Below are positions 1 to 7,939 of a stretch of 64,000 nucleotides of DNA, in pieces; positions within the stretch are counted from its first letter, which is position 1; each line of letters starts with the position of its first letter. Both the position numbers and the translations under genes were made by a program. Source of the DNA: an uncultured Eubacteriales bacterium (GTDB lineage: Bacteria; Bacillota; Clostridia; Christensenellales; Aristaeellaceae); NCBI GenBank assembly GCA_902761755.1, contig CACWLP010000006.1, positions 58,431 through 122,430 of the forward strand. The letters are read 5' to 3'. The notes under the pieces were generated by a model. That model was not told the origin of the DNA, did no database searches, and saw nothing but the letters and a program-made list of their open reading frames with translations.

Positions 1-252
1 GGTCTGTTCGACGCCCAGGGCCGGGCCGGCAAGGGCGTCAAATGCGTTTCCTTCAATAAATCCGGCTCCACCGGCACTTACCTGGCCGCCGCCGCCCGGA
101 TCACCGCGTCCCGGGCCTTCACCGTCCTCCAGCACGGCGGGCTCATGACCCCCATGATGAGCGATATGCTGCCCGTGCAGGACCTTGCCGACAAGGGCAA
201 GCCCACCGTCATGGCGGTGCTGGACGATATCGTGACCGATCTGATCCTGTAA
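1..252 (+). CDS. C-terminal end of DNA gyrase/topoisomerase IV subunit A-like protein (partial)
   Basis: Frame 1 is open from the first base to a TAA at 250-252, giving the last 83 residues of a protein whose start lies outside the window. It begins GLFDAQGRAGKGVKC and contains FNKSGSTGTYLAAAARI, then a run ending in KGKPTVMAVLDDIVTDLIL. The basic, glycine-rich RAGKGVK motif followed by beta-strand-like segments resembles the C-terminal beta-pinwheel of type II topoisomerase A subunits (the GyrA-box-like R-x-G-K-G region). That assignment is by motif recognition from a short fragment, so it is tentative. An intrinsic-terminator-like hairpin follows six bases after the stop. Confidence 0.5.
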   Translation, partial: GLFDAQGRAGKGVKCVSFNKSGSTGTYLAAAARITASRAFTVLQHGGLMTPMMSDMLPVQDLADKGKPTVMAVLDDIVTDLIL

Positions 253-257
253 AAAAC

Positions 258-280
258 AAGGGGCTGTTGCACAGCCCCTT
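258..280 (+). terminator. Hairpin after the topoisomerase-like gene
   Basis: A perfect 10-bp stem (258-267 with 271-280, 3-nt loop) starts just after the stop codon. It has no T tract of its own and is followed directly by the multi-hairpin element at 281-492. That element may have displaced the original T tract. Confidence 0.5.
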
Positions 281-492
281 CGATCAAATGGATCCTCCAT
301 TTGATCGACTTAATACGCCTTTTCCTCTCGTCCCTGCGGGACTCCCGGGCGTAAAAAGGCGCAAGGAAAGCATTTTTGCTCTCGCAGGGCATGCTCTGCT
401 TTAGCAAAAATGTTCCTCGCAGCGCACAGGCCGCTGCTGCGGATTCCGCTTGGAGGGGCTGCGGCCCCTCCAAGCCACCCCGTGGTTTTCTT
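281..492. repeat. Multi-hairpin repeat element C (diverged relative of elements A and B)
   Basis: No gene is visible between 253 and 596. The interval holds successive inverted repeats: 281-307 (ends CGATCAAATG/CATTTGATCG), about 318-353 (CGCCTTTT with AAAAAGGCG), about 370-412 (GCATTTTTGCT with AGCAAAAATG), a GC stem at about 418-440 and a perfect 11-bp stem at 449-459/464-474 with a TGCG loop. Read on the minus strand, the GGGGCcgcaGCCCC hairpin is followed by ATCCGCA, a hairpin and GAGGA, the same order as in the elements at 22475-22716 and 29871-30120. The stem sequence differs here but still pairs. Confidence 0.6.
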
Positions 493-546
493 TTTTCCCG
501 GTATTCACTGCTGCTCATTCTTCTATGAGAACCAATATCCCTGTAA

Positions 547-591
547 ACAAAGAGGATGTTGCAGATTGGCTTTACGCAACATCCTCTTTGT
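547..591 (-). terminator. Intrinsic terminator of the secreted amidase-like gene
   Basis: A perfect 16-bp stem (547-562 with 576-591, 13-nt loop) lies five bases beyond the stop of the leftward gene at 597. The stem ends in TTTGT on the minus strand. Its symmetry means it could also stop rightward transcription. Confidence 0.8.
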
Positions 592-596
592 GTGCA

Positions 597-1406
597 TCAT
601 TCCGCGAATACGATATCGTCCCGCAGGCGGTAAATGGTGGCCCCGCGGCCCTTTTTGCAGAACGCCTCCGCCCACCACCGGATGGGCTTTTCCGCGTCGA
701 ACTGCACCAGGCCATAGCGGATGCCGTCCTTCTTTTCGCCCTTCATGTTGCTGTCCATCCAATGCACGGAATCCGTTTCCGGGTCGTAATCCGCGATCAT
801 GACCGCGCTGTGGGCGCCCTTGCCGTAATAGTAATCCGCCGACATCTGGAAATAATCGCCCTTCTGCACCTGGCGCATCAAAGCCAGGGCCAGCTCCATA
901 TTTTCCGCCTTGGACAAATCCGTATCGTACAGGAACTGCGCCGCTACGACGAAGGGGTTCCCCTCCTCCGCGCTCACGTCCTTCCACCGGTAGCCGTACT
1001 GATAGGGCTTGCAGTCCTCCGCGGTCTGATTGGCCGGCACGGCCAGGCGGACGCCGGGGTATCCGGCCAGGCGATATTTGTCCGCGTTCTGGGCGAATAC
1101 ATAGGTGGTAAAATTCTTGCACACGTAAATGTCCCCGGCGTAGTGCGCCCGCTGCAGCTTTCCGCCGGCCTTTTCATACACCTGCCTGCCCGTTTCGATG
1201 TACCCGTCGATCAGCGCGTCCCGGGCGGATGCTTCTTCCGCTTCCCCGTCTTCCGGGACGGGCGCGGGCTCCGCATCGGGCGCCTGGGCAGGCGCCGCGG
1301 CGGCGCTGCCGTCCATGTGGATCTCCGCTTCCTCCGCATATGCCGCCGCAAGCAGCAACAGCCCCGCAAGCAGCAGCGGAAGCAGCCTTTTCCATCCCTT
1401 ACGCAT
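597..1406 (-). CDS. Secreted papain-fold cysteine amidase/peptidase-like protein
   Basis: 269 aa with a Sec signal peptide (RKGWKR, then a Leu/Ala core ending AYA before Glu25). An acidic Pro/Ala-rich linker runs to about residue 60. The globular part has Cys96 in YVCKNFTTYVF, His199 in KGAHSAVMI and Asp218 in HWMDSN, an order and spacing that resemble the Cys-His-polar triad of CHAP/NlpC-P60-type amidases (GDYFQMS precedes the His as in CHAP domains). The fold is inferred from motifs. A role in cell-wall or peptide hydrolysis outside the cell is likely, but the substrate is unknown. The start overlaps the end of the upstream AAA gene by 8 bp, so it is probably the last gene of that leftward operon. 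Confidence 0.6.
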   Translation of the reverse strand: MRKGWKRLLPLLLAGLLLLAAAYAEEAEIHMDGSAAAAPAQAPDAEPAPVPEDGEAEEASARDALIDGYIETGRQVYEKAGGKLQRAHYAGDIYVCKNFTTYVFAQNADKYRLAGYPGVRLAVPANQTAEDCKPYQYGYRWKDVSAEEGNPFVVAAQFLYDTDLSKAENMELALALMRQVQKGDYFQMSADYYYGKGAHSAVMIADYDPETDSVHWMDSNMKGEKKDGIRYGLVQFDAEKPIRWWAEAFCKKGRGATIYRLRDDIVFAE

Positions 1407-3306
1407 CCGCCCTCTTCTCCTTCTTCTCTCCTGCCGCGGCCGAAAGATCGTCCTCCGTCAGCTGCATCAGCGTTTCCCGGTTGATCTCTGTCCCGCCCCG
1501 GCTGAGCCGGTCCGCCTGGGCGGCGATGGCGCGCTCGAACAGGTTCCGCACGCCCCGGGCGTTGCCGAAGCCGGCGATATCCTGGCTTTCCTTTTCCAGG
1601 ATCTCTTTGAGCTTTGCTTCCGCGTCCTCCGCCAGGGTGTATCCGCTCTTGCCGCAGCGCATTTTGAAGATTTCCGTCATTTCCTCCACGGTGTAATCCG
1701 GGAAGTGCATGAAGCGGTTGAACCGGCTTTCCAGCCCGGGATTGGAATGAACGAATTCCTCCATCAGCTCCGTATACCCTGCCACGATCACCACCAGATC
1801 GTCCCGGTGGTCCTCCATGGCTTTGAGCAGGGTATCCACGGCCTCCTGGCCGTAATCCGTGCCGCCCCTGCGGGCGGTGAGGGCATAGGCTTCGTCGATG
1901 AACAGCACCCCGCCCAGGGCCTTTTCGATCACCTCGGCGGTCTTGATGGCGGTCTGCCCCACGTAGCCCGCCACCAGCCCGGACCGGTCCACCTCCACCA
2001 GATGGCCCTTCGATAAAACGCCCAAGCTTTTGTAGATCCGGCTCATAAGCCGCGCCACCATGGTTTTGCCCGTGCCGGGATTGCCGGAAAACACCATGTG
2101 CAGCGACAGGTCCGGCGTGGGCAGGCCGTGCTCCTTCCGGGCGCTGCAGATGCCGATCCAGTTGATCAGGCTGTCCACCTCGGATTTGATCCGGTCCAGC
2201 CCGATGTAATCGTGCAGCTCCTTTTTCAGATCCTCGATGTTCTCTGGCGGCTCCTCTTCATGCTGTTCCTTTTCTTCCGCCTTTTTTTCGCCGGCTGCCC
2301 CGGAAGCGTTCTTTCCGGCGGCGGGCGTTTTTTCTTCGCCCGTTCCCGGCGCTTTCATGCTTTCCGGCCGGATGCCCCACAGATCCTCGCTGAGCAGCTG
2401 CATCCGCTGGCGCAGCAGCCCCTGCATGATCTCGTTCTGCATGCGGATGATCTCGTCCTTGTTCTCCATAGCGCTCTCTCCCCCGTCCTTCGTCAGATAT
2501 TTCCTGACGGTGCTGATGCTCTCGTTCAGATCTTCCCAGCGGATGGAGCCGTCCGGCTGGAACGCGGTGGCTTCCAATGTAAAATCCCCCTGGTAGCCCG
2601 CTTGGGGCAAAAACGCGAACAGCCTGGCAAAGTCGATGTTTCCCCGGCCGATGAACAGTGTTTTCAAATGCCCCCAGGATGCGTAGGTGCCGTCGTAATC
2701 GTTGATGTGCATGTGCGCGATGTGCGCCCACAGCCAGCGGTTTTCCGGATCGTACAGCGCGTCCGTCTGGCCGTGAAAGGCCGCCAGCTTGGTATCCCAG
2801 GTAAACTGCGCGGCGGGATCCAGCGCCAGCAGCGCCCGGAAATGCGTCAGCGGATCCTGCCGGGTGCAGACCACGTTTTCCACCGTCAGCATCACGCCCC
2901 GGCGCTCCGCCTCTTCCTTCAGCCTGCCGTAAGCCGCCAGATGGTTTTCGATGCGCTGATCGGAGGGCTTGCCGTTCCACAGGTGCAGCACCATTTTTTC
3001 CGCGCCGATCTCCCGGGCGATCTCGCAGTTCACCCGGAAATCCGCAAAGGCCCGGTCGGTTTCCCCCTGATCGCCGGAGGACAGCTTTTCCCCCACGGTC
3101 TTTTCGCAGTGCATGGTGGGAAAGCTGAGGCCCAGCCCCCGCAGAAAGCGCGCCAGCCGCTCCCATTCGGGATACCAGCTGTCGTACATCATGAATTCAA
3201 AGCCGTCGCAATGCAGCTTCTCCCCGCAGCCTTCCAGCAGCCGGTAATCCCGCCCGTTGGGGCGTCCGAGCAATGCGCCGGTGGAGCACAGGATCCTTCC
3301 GCTCAT
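1399..3306 (-). CDS. Sugar-phosphate isomerase-like TIM barrel fused in frame to SpoVK/CbbX-type AAA ATPase
   Basis: The chosen ATG at 3306 overlaps the ABC-F stop (ATGA) and gives 635 aa. Residues 1 to about 275 are a xylose-isomerase-like TIM barrel (MSGRILCSTGALLG; candidate metal ligands in LTVENVV, FTWDTK, HMHINDYDG, FTLEAT). From Met280 the protein is a CbxX/CfqX (SpoVK-like) AAA ATPase: Walker A GNPGTGKT, Walker B GGVLFIDEAYAL, sensor region VIVAGYTELM, arginine-finger region NPGLESRF. A charged Glu/Lys linker precedes the ATPase core. The codons joining the halves (TKDGGESAMENKDE) contain no stop. A GGGGGAG sequence 8 nt before the ATG at 2467-2469 could let the 356-aa AAA protein (1399-2469) also start alone. 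The fusion is seen in sequence; its function is unknown. Confidence 0.75.
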   Translation of the reverse strand: MSGRILCSTGALLGRPNGRDYRLLEGCGEKLHCDGFEFMMYDSWYPEWERLARFLRGLGLSFPTMHCEKTVGEKLSSGDQGETDRAFADFRVNCEIAREIGAEKMVLHLWNGKPSDQRIENHLAAYGRLKEEAERRGVMLTVENVVCTRQDPLTHFRALLALDPAAQFTWDTKLAAFHGQTDALYDPENRWLWAHIAHMHINDYDGTYASWGHLKTLFIGRGNIDFARLFAFLPQAGYQGDFTLEATAFQPDGSIRWEDLNESISTVRKYLTKDGGESAMENKDEIIRMQNEIMQGLLRQRMQLLSEDLWGIRPESMKAPGTGEEKTPAAGKNASGAAGEKKAEEKEQHEEEPPENIEDLKKELHDYIGLDRIKSEVDSLINWIGICSARKEHGLPTPDLSLHMVFSGNPGTGKTMVARLMSRIYKSLGVLSKGHLVEVDRSGLVAGYVGQTAIKTAEVIEKALGGVLFIDEAYALTARRGGTDYGQEAVDTLLKAMEDHRDDLVVIVAGYTELMEEFVHSNPGLESRFNRFMHFPDYTVEEMTEIFKMRCGKSGYTLAEDAEAKLKEILEKESQDIAGFGNARGVRNLFERAIAAQADRLSRGGTEINRETLMQLTEDDLSAAAGEKKEKRADA

Positions 3307-5228
3307 GCTTCCGCCTCCGCCAGCGCTTCCTCCGCCTGCTCCCAAAGCGCGTAGGCCGCGGCTTGGGCGTCCTTGAGCCGCTGGTATTCCCGGGCGGCGG
3401 CGGCGGCCTTTTCCGGATTGGTATAAACTTCCGGGGTCGCCATGACCGCTTCCTGATCGCTGACCGCCTTTTCCGCGTCTGCCGCCGCCTGCTCCGCGGC
3501 CCGGACGTTTTCCTTGAGCGCCTTTAGCTGCTCCTTCGCCAGGCGGAGCTTTTTCTTTTCCTTGCCCGCCTCGGTGCGGGTCATGTCGGCAAACCGCGGG
3601 TCCTGGGCCGCCTGGTTTTTCTCCCATTGCAGCTTCCGCTGATAATCGTCGAAATTGCCCGGGTATTCCCGGATGCCTTCCTCTCCCAGCACCGCCACGC
3701 GGCCGGCGAAGCGGTTGATGAAATACCGGTCGTGGGAAACCGCCAGGATGGTGCCTTCAAAGCTCTCCAGCGCGTCCTCCAATACCTCGCGGCTGTCCAT
3801 GTCCAGGTGGTTGGTGGGTTCGTCCAGCAAAAGCAGATTGTCCTTGCGCAGCATCAGCTTCGTCAGGGCGACGCGCCCTTTTTCGCCGCCGGACAGGGTG
3901 CTTACAGGCATGAACACGTCCTCCCCCGTGAACAGGAACAGCCCCAGCGCGCCGCGCACCTGGTTCTGCTCCAGCCGGGGGAAATCGTCCCATACCTCGT
4001 CAAGCACGCTTTTTTCGGGATGCAGGCTTTCCTGCTTCTGATCGTAATAGCCTACGTCCACGTTGGCGCCCCAGCGGACGGCGCCGGCGTCCGGGCTTTC
4101 CTGGCCCACCAGGCATTTAAGCAGGGTGGATTTCCCGATGCCGTTGGGCCCGATCAGCGCCACCCGGTCCCCGGCGCGCAGGTTCAGATTCACGTGGGAA
4201 AACAGCGTCCTTTCCCCAAAGGCTTTTTTCATTTCCCGGATCTGCACCACGTCGTCCCCGGTGCGCCGCCCAGCCTCGAACCGGAAGCGCACCTGATGCT
4301 CGTCCTGGGGCTTTTCCAGCCGCTCGATCTTCTCCAGCCGTTTTTCCCGGCTTTCCGCCGCCTTGATGGATTTTTCCCGGTTGAAGGATTTATACCGGGC
4401 GATGATGGCTTCCTCCCGGGCGATCAGCTTCTGCTGCTGTTCCCAGGCCCGCATGCGGATCTCGAACCGCTGGGCCCGCTGGCGCATGTACGCGGTATAA
4501 TTCCCCTCGTACTGCTCCATGGTTCCCAGCAGCAATTCGCTCACGTGGGTGCATACCCGGTCCAGGAAATATCGGTCGTGGCTCACCACCAGCACGGTGC
4601 CCCGGTATTCCTTCAGATAGTTTTCCAGCCAGTCCAGCGCTTCCAGATCCAGGTGGTTGGTGGGCTCGTCCAGCAGCAGCAGATCGGGCTTCTGCAAAAG
4701 CAGCCTGGCCAGGGACAGGCGGGTCAGCTCCCCGCCGGACAAAAGCCGGGCGGGCTGATCGAACTGCTCCTTCCGGAAGCCCAGGCCGCTCAATACCCCC
4801 TGGATGGAGGACCGCCAGCCGTACCCGTCCGCCTTTTCAAATGCGTCGCTGAGCCGGGCGTAGGCGTCCCCCAGCCGCCGCAGGGCGGTTTCGTCCGCCC
4901 CGGCCATTTCCCTTTCAAGGGCCCGCAGCTTTTCCTCCATGGCGAATACGGGGGCGTATACCGCGCGCAGCTCCTCAAACACCGTATCGTCGCCCCGCGC
5001 CGCGTACTGCTGCTCCATATAGCCTACCCGCACGTCCCGGGCAAAGCCGACGCTGCCGCCGTCCGCTTGTTCCAATCCCGCCAGGATCCTCAGCAGCGTG
5101 GTTTTGCCGCAGCCGTTGACCCCCACCAGGGCCATGCGCTGCCCGTCCTGGAGGGTCAGATCCACGCCTTTGAGCACGGCGTTCCCGCCGTACGCTTTCT
5201 TAAGATCCCGTACTGAAAGAATAATCAT
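3303..5228 (-). CDS. ABC-F family ATPase (ribosome-associated, Uup/EttA type)
   Basis: 641 aa from the ATG at 5228, which has GGGAG 6 nt upstream; an upstream GTG at 5246 in the same frame lacks a Shine-Dalgarno. Two ABC domains are joined by a long charged linker. Walker A motifs are GVNGCGKTT and GPNGIGKST, both signatures read LSGGE, both Walker B/D-loops are DEPTNHLD, and there are no membrane segments. The last 110 residues are an Ala/Glu/Lys-rich coiled coil, as in Uup-like members. ABC-F proteins act on the ribosomal E site in translation quality control or antibiotic protection; which applies here cannot be told. It overlaps the downstream TIM-AAA gene by 4 bp. Confidence 0.9.
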   Translation of the reverse strand: MIILSVRDLKKAYGGNAVLKGVDLTLQDGQRMALVGVNGCGKTTLLRILAGLEQADGGSVGFARDVRVGYMEQQYAARGDDTVFEELRAVYAPVFAMEEKLRALEREMAGADETALRRLGDAYARLSDAFEKADGYGWRSSIQGVLSGLGFRKEQFDQPARLLSGGELTRLSLARLLLQKPDLLLLDEPTNHLDLEALDWLENYLKEYRGTVLVVSHDRYFLDRVCTHVSELLLGTMEQYEGNYTAYMRQRAQRFEIRMRAWEQQQKLIAREEAIIARYKSFNREKSIKAAESREKRLEKIERLEKPQDEHQVRFRFEAGRRTGDDVVQIREMKKAFGERTLFSHVNLNLRAGDRVALIGPNGIGKSTLLKCLVGQESPDAGAVRWGANVDVGYYDQKQESLHPEKSVLDEVWDDFPRLEQNQVRGALGLFLFTGEDVFMPVSTLSGGEKGRVALTKLMLRKDNLLLLDEPTNHLDMDSREVLEDALESFEGTILAVSHDRYFINRFAGRVAVLGEEGIREYPGNFDDYQRKLQWEKNQAAQDPRFADMTRTEAGKEKKKLRLAKEQLKALKENVRAAEQAAADAEKAVSDQEAVMATPEVYTNPEKAAAAAREYQRLKDAQAAAYALWEQAEEALAEAEA

Positions 5229-5304
5229 GTCCGCTCCCGGCGGCACGCCGCGCCGCCCGTCCGTCTGAAATCATCGGCCGCAGAACGGCCTTTTACGCAA
5301 AGAA

Positions 5305-5330
5305 AGGGCTGACGAACCGCCGTCAGCCCT
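5305..5330 (-). terminator. Intrinsic terminator after secG
   Basis: A 10-bp stem (5305-5314 with 5321-5330) lies just beyond the secG stop. It is followed on the minus strand by TTCTTTGCG. It separates secG from the ABC-F operon. Confidence 0.75.
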
Positions 5331-5349
5331 GAAGGATCCCGCGCGAAAA

Positions 5350-5598
5350 TCAGCCAGCGCTTTTGCTGACGAACAGCATCACCACTGCCAGGATCACAAA
5401 AACCGTAGCGGAAACCTTGGTGCCCATGGCCAGTTTGCCTTCCAGGGTATTGTTCTTATTCTTGCCGAAGAAGGTATCGCTGCCGCCGGTCAGGGCGCTC
5501 ATGCCGTCGTCGTCGCTGCTCTGCAGCAGTACGGTGACGATCATGATCAGGGCGGAAAGCACCATCAAAATGTTCAAAATCAGTTCAATTGCGCTCAT
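5350..5598 (-). CDS. secG: Preprotein translocase subunit SecG
   Basis: 82 aa, the usual SecG length. Two hydrophobic helices (about residues 4-25 and 59-78) flank a polar loop with LLQSSDDDGMSALTGGSDTFFGKNK, which matches the conserved SecG pattern (LLQ.....GL..a.gG....fG). SecG assists SecYE-SecA protein export at the membrane. The gene has its own promoter and terminator, so it is probably a monocistronic unit. Confidence 0.93.
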   Translation of the reverse strand: MSAIELILNILMVLSALIMIVTVLLQSSDDDGMSALTGGSDTFFGKNKNNTLEGKLAMGTKVSATVFVILAVVMLFVSKSAG

Positions 5599-5631
5599 GG
5601 ATCTTGTCCCTCCTTGAAATCAACAACGGGT

Positions 5632-5660
5632 ATTGTATCATACCGGATAATAAAATACAA
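5632..5660 (-). promoter_or_regulatory. secG promoter
   Basis: On the minus strand, TTGTAT (5655-5660) and TACAAT (5632-5637) are separated by 17 bp, upstream of an AAGGAGG Shine-Dalgarno and the secG ATG. Confidence 0.6.
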
Positions 5661-5707
5661 GCGTTTCCCGGAAAAAAAGTGAGCGGCGGATGTAAATCCT
5701 TTTTCCG

Positions 5708-7123
5708 TCAGCAGCTTTCCTCTTCCTCCGCCTCGGCGTGGATGCCCGTCTGGTCCCTTTCCCACCGGCTGGTGGCCACGAACCAGATGCCCAGCCCCAG
5801 GCTGATCAGCGACGCCGCCGGGCATGCCAGGCCCACGCCGGACAGCCCCCAGCCCAGCACCTTTCCAAACAGCACCGCCACGGGGATGCGCAGCAGCAGG
5901 CTGGACAGGGACCCGGTCAGCAGCGTGAACTTGGTATGCCCCGCGCCCATGATCAGGCCGTTGCAGCAGAACAGCACCGCCACGAACAGGAAATCAAAGC
6001 TGAAGGTCTTGATGTATTCCACGCCGTAGGCGCACACCTGCGGATCCTCGTTGAAAATGGATACGATCGTTTCCGGGGCGATCTGCACCAGGGCGAAAAG
6101 CGCCGCGGAAATGCTCAGGGCGATCACCGTGCCCACGTACAGGCTCTTTTTCGCGCGCTCATGCTTGCCCGCGCCGATATTCTGGGCGGCGAAGGCGCTG
6201 ACGGAGGAAGACATGGCCACCGCCGGCAGGATGGCGAAGGAATTGAATTTGCCCACCACGCCCACGGCGCCGGAGGCCTTCGCCGCGTCGTAGCCCAGGC
6301 TGCCCATGCCGTTGACCACGGCGGTCATCACCAGGAAGGACACGTTCACGATGATGCTCTGCACCGAGGAGGGGATGCCCAGCTTGATCATCAGGTTCAT
6401 CTTGTCCCTGTGGATCCGGAACGACCGCATCCTGAAATCGAAGATGAATTTGTTCCGGCTCAGATACAGGGCCGCCAGAATCAGGCTGATGCCCTGGGCG
6501 ATCACTGTGGCCCAGGCGGCGCCCGCGGCGCCCATGTTCTTCCCCTTCACCAGCCACAGGTCCAGGAAAACATTCACCACGCAGGCGACGCCCACGAAGA
6601 TCAGCGGCCGCACCGAATCCCCCAGCCCGCGCTGGATGGAGCTGATGGCGTTGTAGCCGAAAATGAACAGGGTGCCGCAGGTGCAGATGATCAGGTATGT
6701 TTTGGCGTGCTCATAGGCGTCCTCCGGCGTATTGAGCAGACGCAGCAGCGGATCCGCCAGCAGGATCATCAGCACCGTCAGCACCGCCCCGGCGATGCCC
6801 AGCATCGTGAACATGGTGCCCACCGTTTCGGAGGCGTCCTTCTGTTTTTTCGCGCCCACATACTGGCCCACCAGCACCGTGCCGGACACCGTCAGCCCGC
6901 TTACCATCATGGCCACCATGTGAGTGATCTGACTGCCGATGTTCACGCCGGAGAGGATCGGCGCGCACAATTCGGGCGTCGCCGCCGAATACCGGCCCAC
7001 CACCAGCATGTCCACCGCGCCGTAGAGCGCCTGGAGCACATTGGACAAAAGAAACGGCATGGAAAAGGCGACCATGCCCCGGGCGATGGGCCCCCGGGTG
7101 AAATCCCGCTGCACTGCGGCCAT
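5708..7123 (-). CDS. MATE family multidrug/cation antiporter
   Basis: 471 aa with about twelve hydrophobic segments. The N-terminus (FTRGPIARGMVAFSMPFLLSNVLQALYGAVDMLVVGR) is typical of MATE (MatE/NorM-like) exporters, and a second matching half begins near residue 240 (MNLMIKLGIPSSVQSIIVNVSFLV). Such proteins exchange Na+ or H+ for organic cations across the cytoplasmic membrane. The substrate cannot be read from sequence. It is a single gene, divergent from the hydrogenase operon across a 330-bp gap. Confidence 0.9.
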   Translation of the reverse strand: MAAVQRDFTRGPIARGMVAFSMPFLLSNVLQALYGAVDMLVVGRYSAATPELCAPILSGVNIGSQITHMVAMMVSGLTVSGTVLVGQYVGAKKQKDASETVGTMFTMLGIAGAVLTVLMILLADPLLRLLNTPEDAYEHAKTYLIICTCGTLFIFGYNAISSIQRGLGDSVRPLIFVGVACVVNVFLDLWLVKGKNMGAAGAAWATVIAQGISLILAALYLSRNKFIFDFRMRSFRIHRDKMNLMIKLGIPSSVQSIIVNVSFLVMTAVVNGMGSLGYDAAKASGAVGVVGKFNSFAILPAVAMSSSVSAFAAQNIGAGKHERAKKSLYVGTVIALSISAALFALVQIAPETIVSIFNEDPQVCAYGVEYIKTFSFDFLFVAVLFCCNGLIMGAGHTKFTLLTGSLSSLLLRIPVAVLFGKVLGWGLSGVGLACPAASLISLGLGIWFVATSRWERDQTGIHAEAEEEESC

Positions 7124-7453
7124 GCCTGCGCCTCCTCTTCTTCTTCAGTAAAAAACTTAACCATTTAACTTTATACGATCGGCGCGCAAATTGCAACCCG
7201 TTTTTCCGGTGATAATTCGGCCAGATTATTCATACCTTTGAACCGGGACGGTTTACGCCCGTAAAGTTAGTAAATTCTAACCAAAAACAGGGATTTTTCT
7301 GCGCAGTTTCCGCAAATTTCAGCAGATTTTTTTCATTTTGTTAGTGCATTTATCGGAGTTTTATGTTATGATGTAAGACGGTGCATAGGAAATCATCATC
7401 CGTGATGATGCTATCGGTCCCCAAGAACAATATTAAGGAGGTCTCACACTGTC
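7124..7453. promoter_or_regulatory. Divergent intergenic region and hydrogenase-operon promoter
   Basis: This AT-rich gap separates the MATE gene from the hydrogenase operon. A rightward promoter candidate is TTGTTA (7338-7343), 18 bp, TATGTT (7362-7367). An AAGGAGG (7435-7441) precedes the first ATG by 12 nt. A 16-bp palindrome GTTAGTAAATTCTAAC (7266-7281) lies about 55 bp upstream of the -35 and could be an operator. It does not match the usual Rex consensus well enough to name it. Confidence 0.45.
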
Positions 7454-7936
7454 ATGCCGGACATGAAAGACAAGTACGAACAGCTCGACCAGGTCATTGC
7501 CGAGCTCAAGGATCAGCCCGGCGCCCTGATGCCCGTGCTGCAGAAGGCGCAGGGCATCTTCGGCTGCGTGCCCATGGACGTTCAGAAGATCATCGCTGAG
7601 AAGCTGGGCGTCACGCTGAGCGAGGTATACGGCGTCGCCACGTTCTATTCCCAGTTCCGCCTGGAGCCCAACGGCAAGTACACCATCAGCGTGTGCCTGG
7701 GCACCGCCTGCTACGTCAAGGGCAGCCAGAAGGTGCTGGATCGCCTGAGCGAAGAGCTCAAGACCCCCGTGGGCAAAACTTCTCCGGACGGCCTGTTCAC
7801 CCTGAACGCCACCCGGTGCCTGGGCGCCTGTGGCCTGGCCCCCGTCATGACCATCAACGACGAGGTGTACGGCCGGCTGGTCCCGGACGATATCCCCGGC
7901 ATCCTGGCCAAGTACCGGGAGAAGGAACAGGCGTAA
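7454..7936 (+). CDS. hndA: Bifurcating hydrogenase NuoE-like [2Fe-2S] subunit (HndA/HydC type)
   Basis: 160 aa, the size of NuoE/HndA. A helical N-terminal part (LMPVLQKAQGIFGCVP.DVQKIIAEKLGV...VYGVATFYSQF) precedes a thioredoxin-like ferredoxin fold whose four cluster cysteines are visible: Cys81 and Cys86 (VCLGTACYVKG), Cys122 and Cys126 (RCLGACGLAP). The subunit relays electrons between the NuoF-like flavin subunit and the hydrogenase. It is the first gene of a five-gene operon, with an AAGGAGG ribosome site and only 3 bp before the next gene. Confidence 0.93.
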   Translation: MPDMKDKYEQLDQVIAELKDQPGALMPVLQKAQGIFGCVPMDVQKIIAEKLGVTLSEVYGVATFYSQFRLEPNGKYTISVCLGTACYVKGSQKVLDRLSEELKTPVGKTSPDGLFTLNATRCLGACGLAPVMTINDEVYGRLVPDDIPGILAKYREKEQA

Positions 7937-7939
7937 CCC

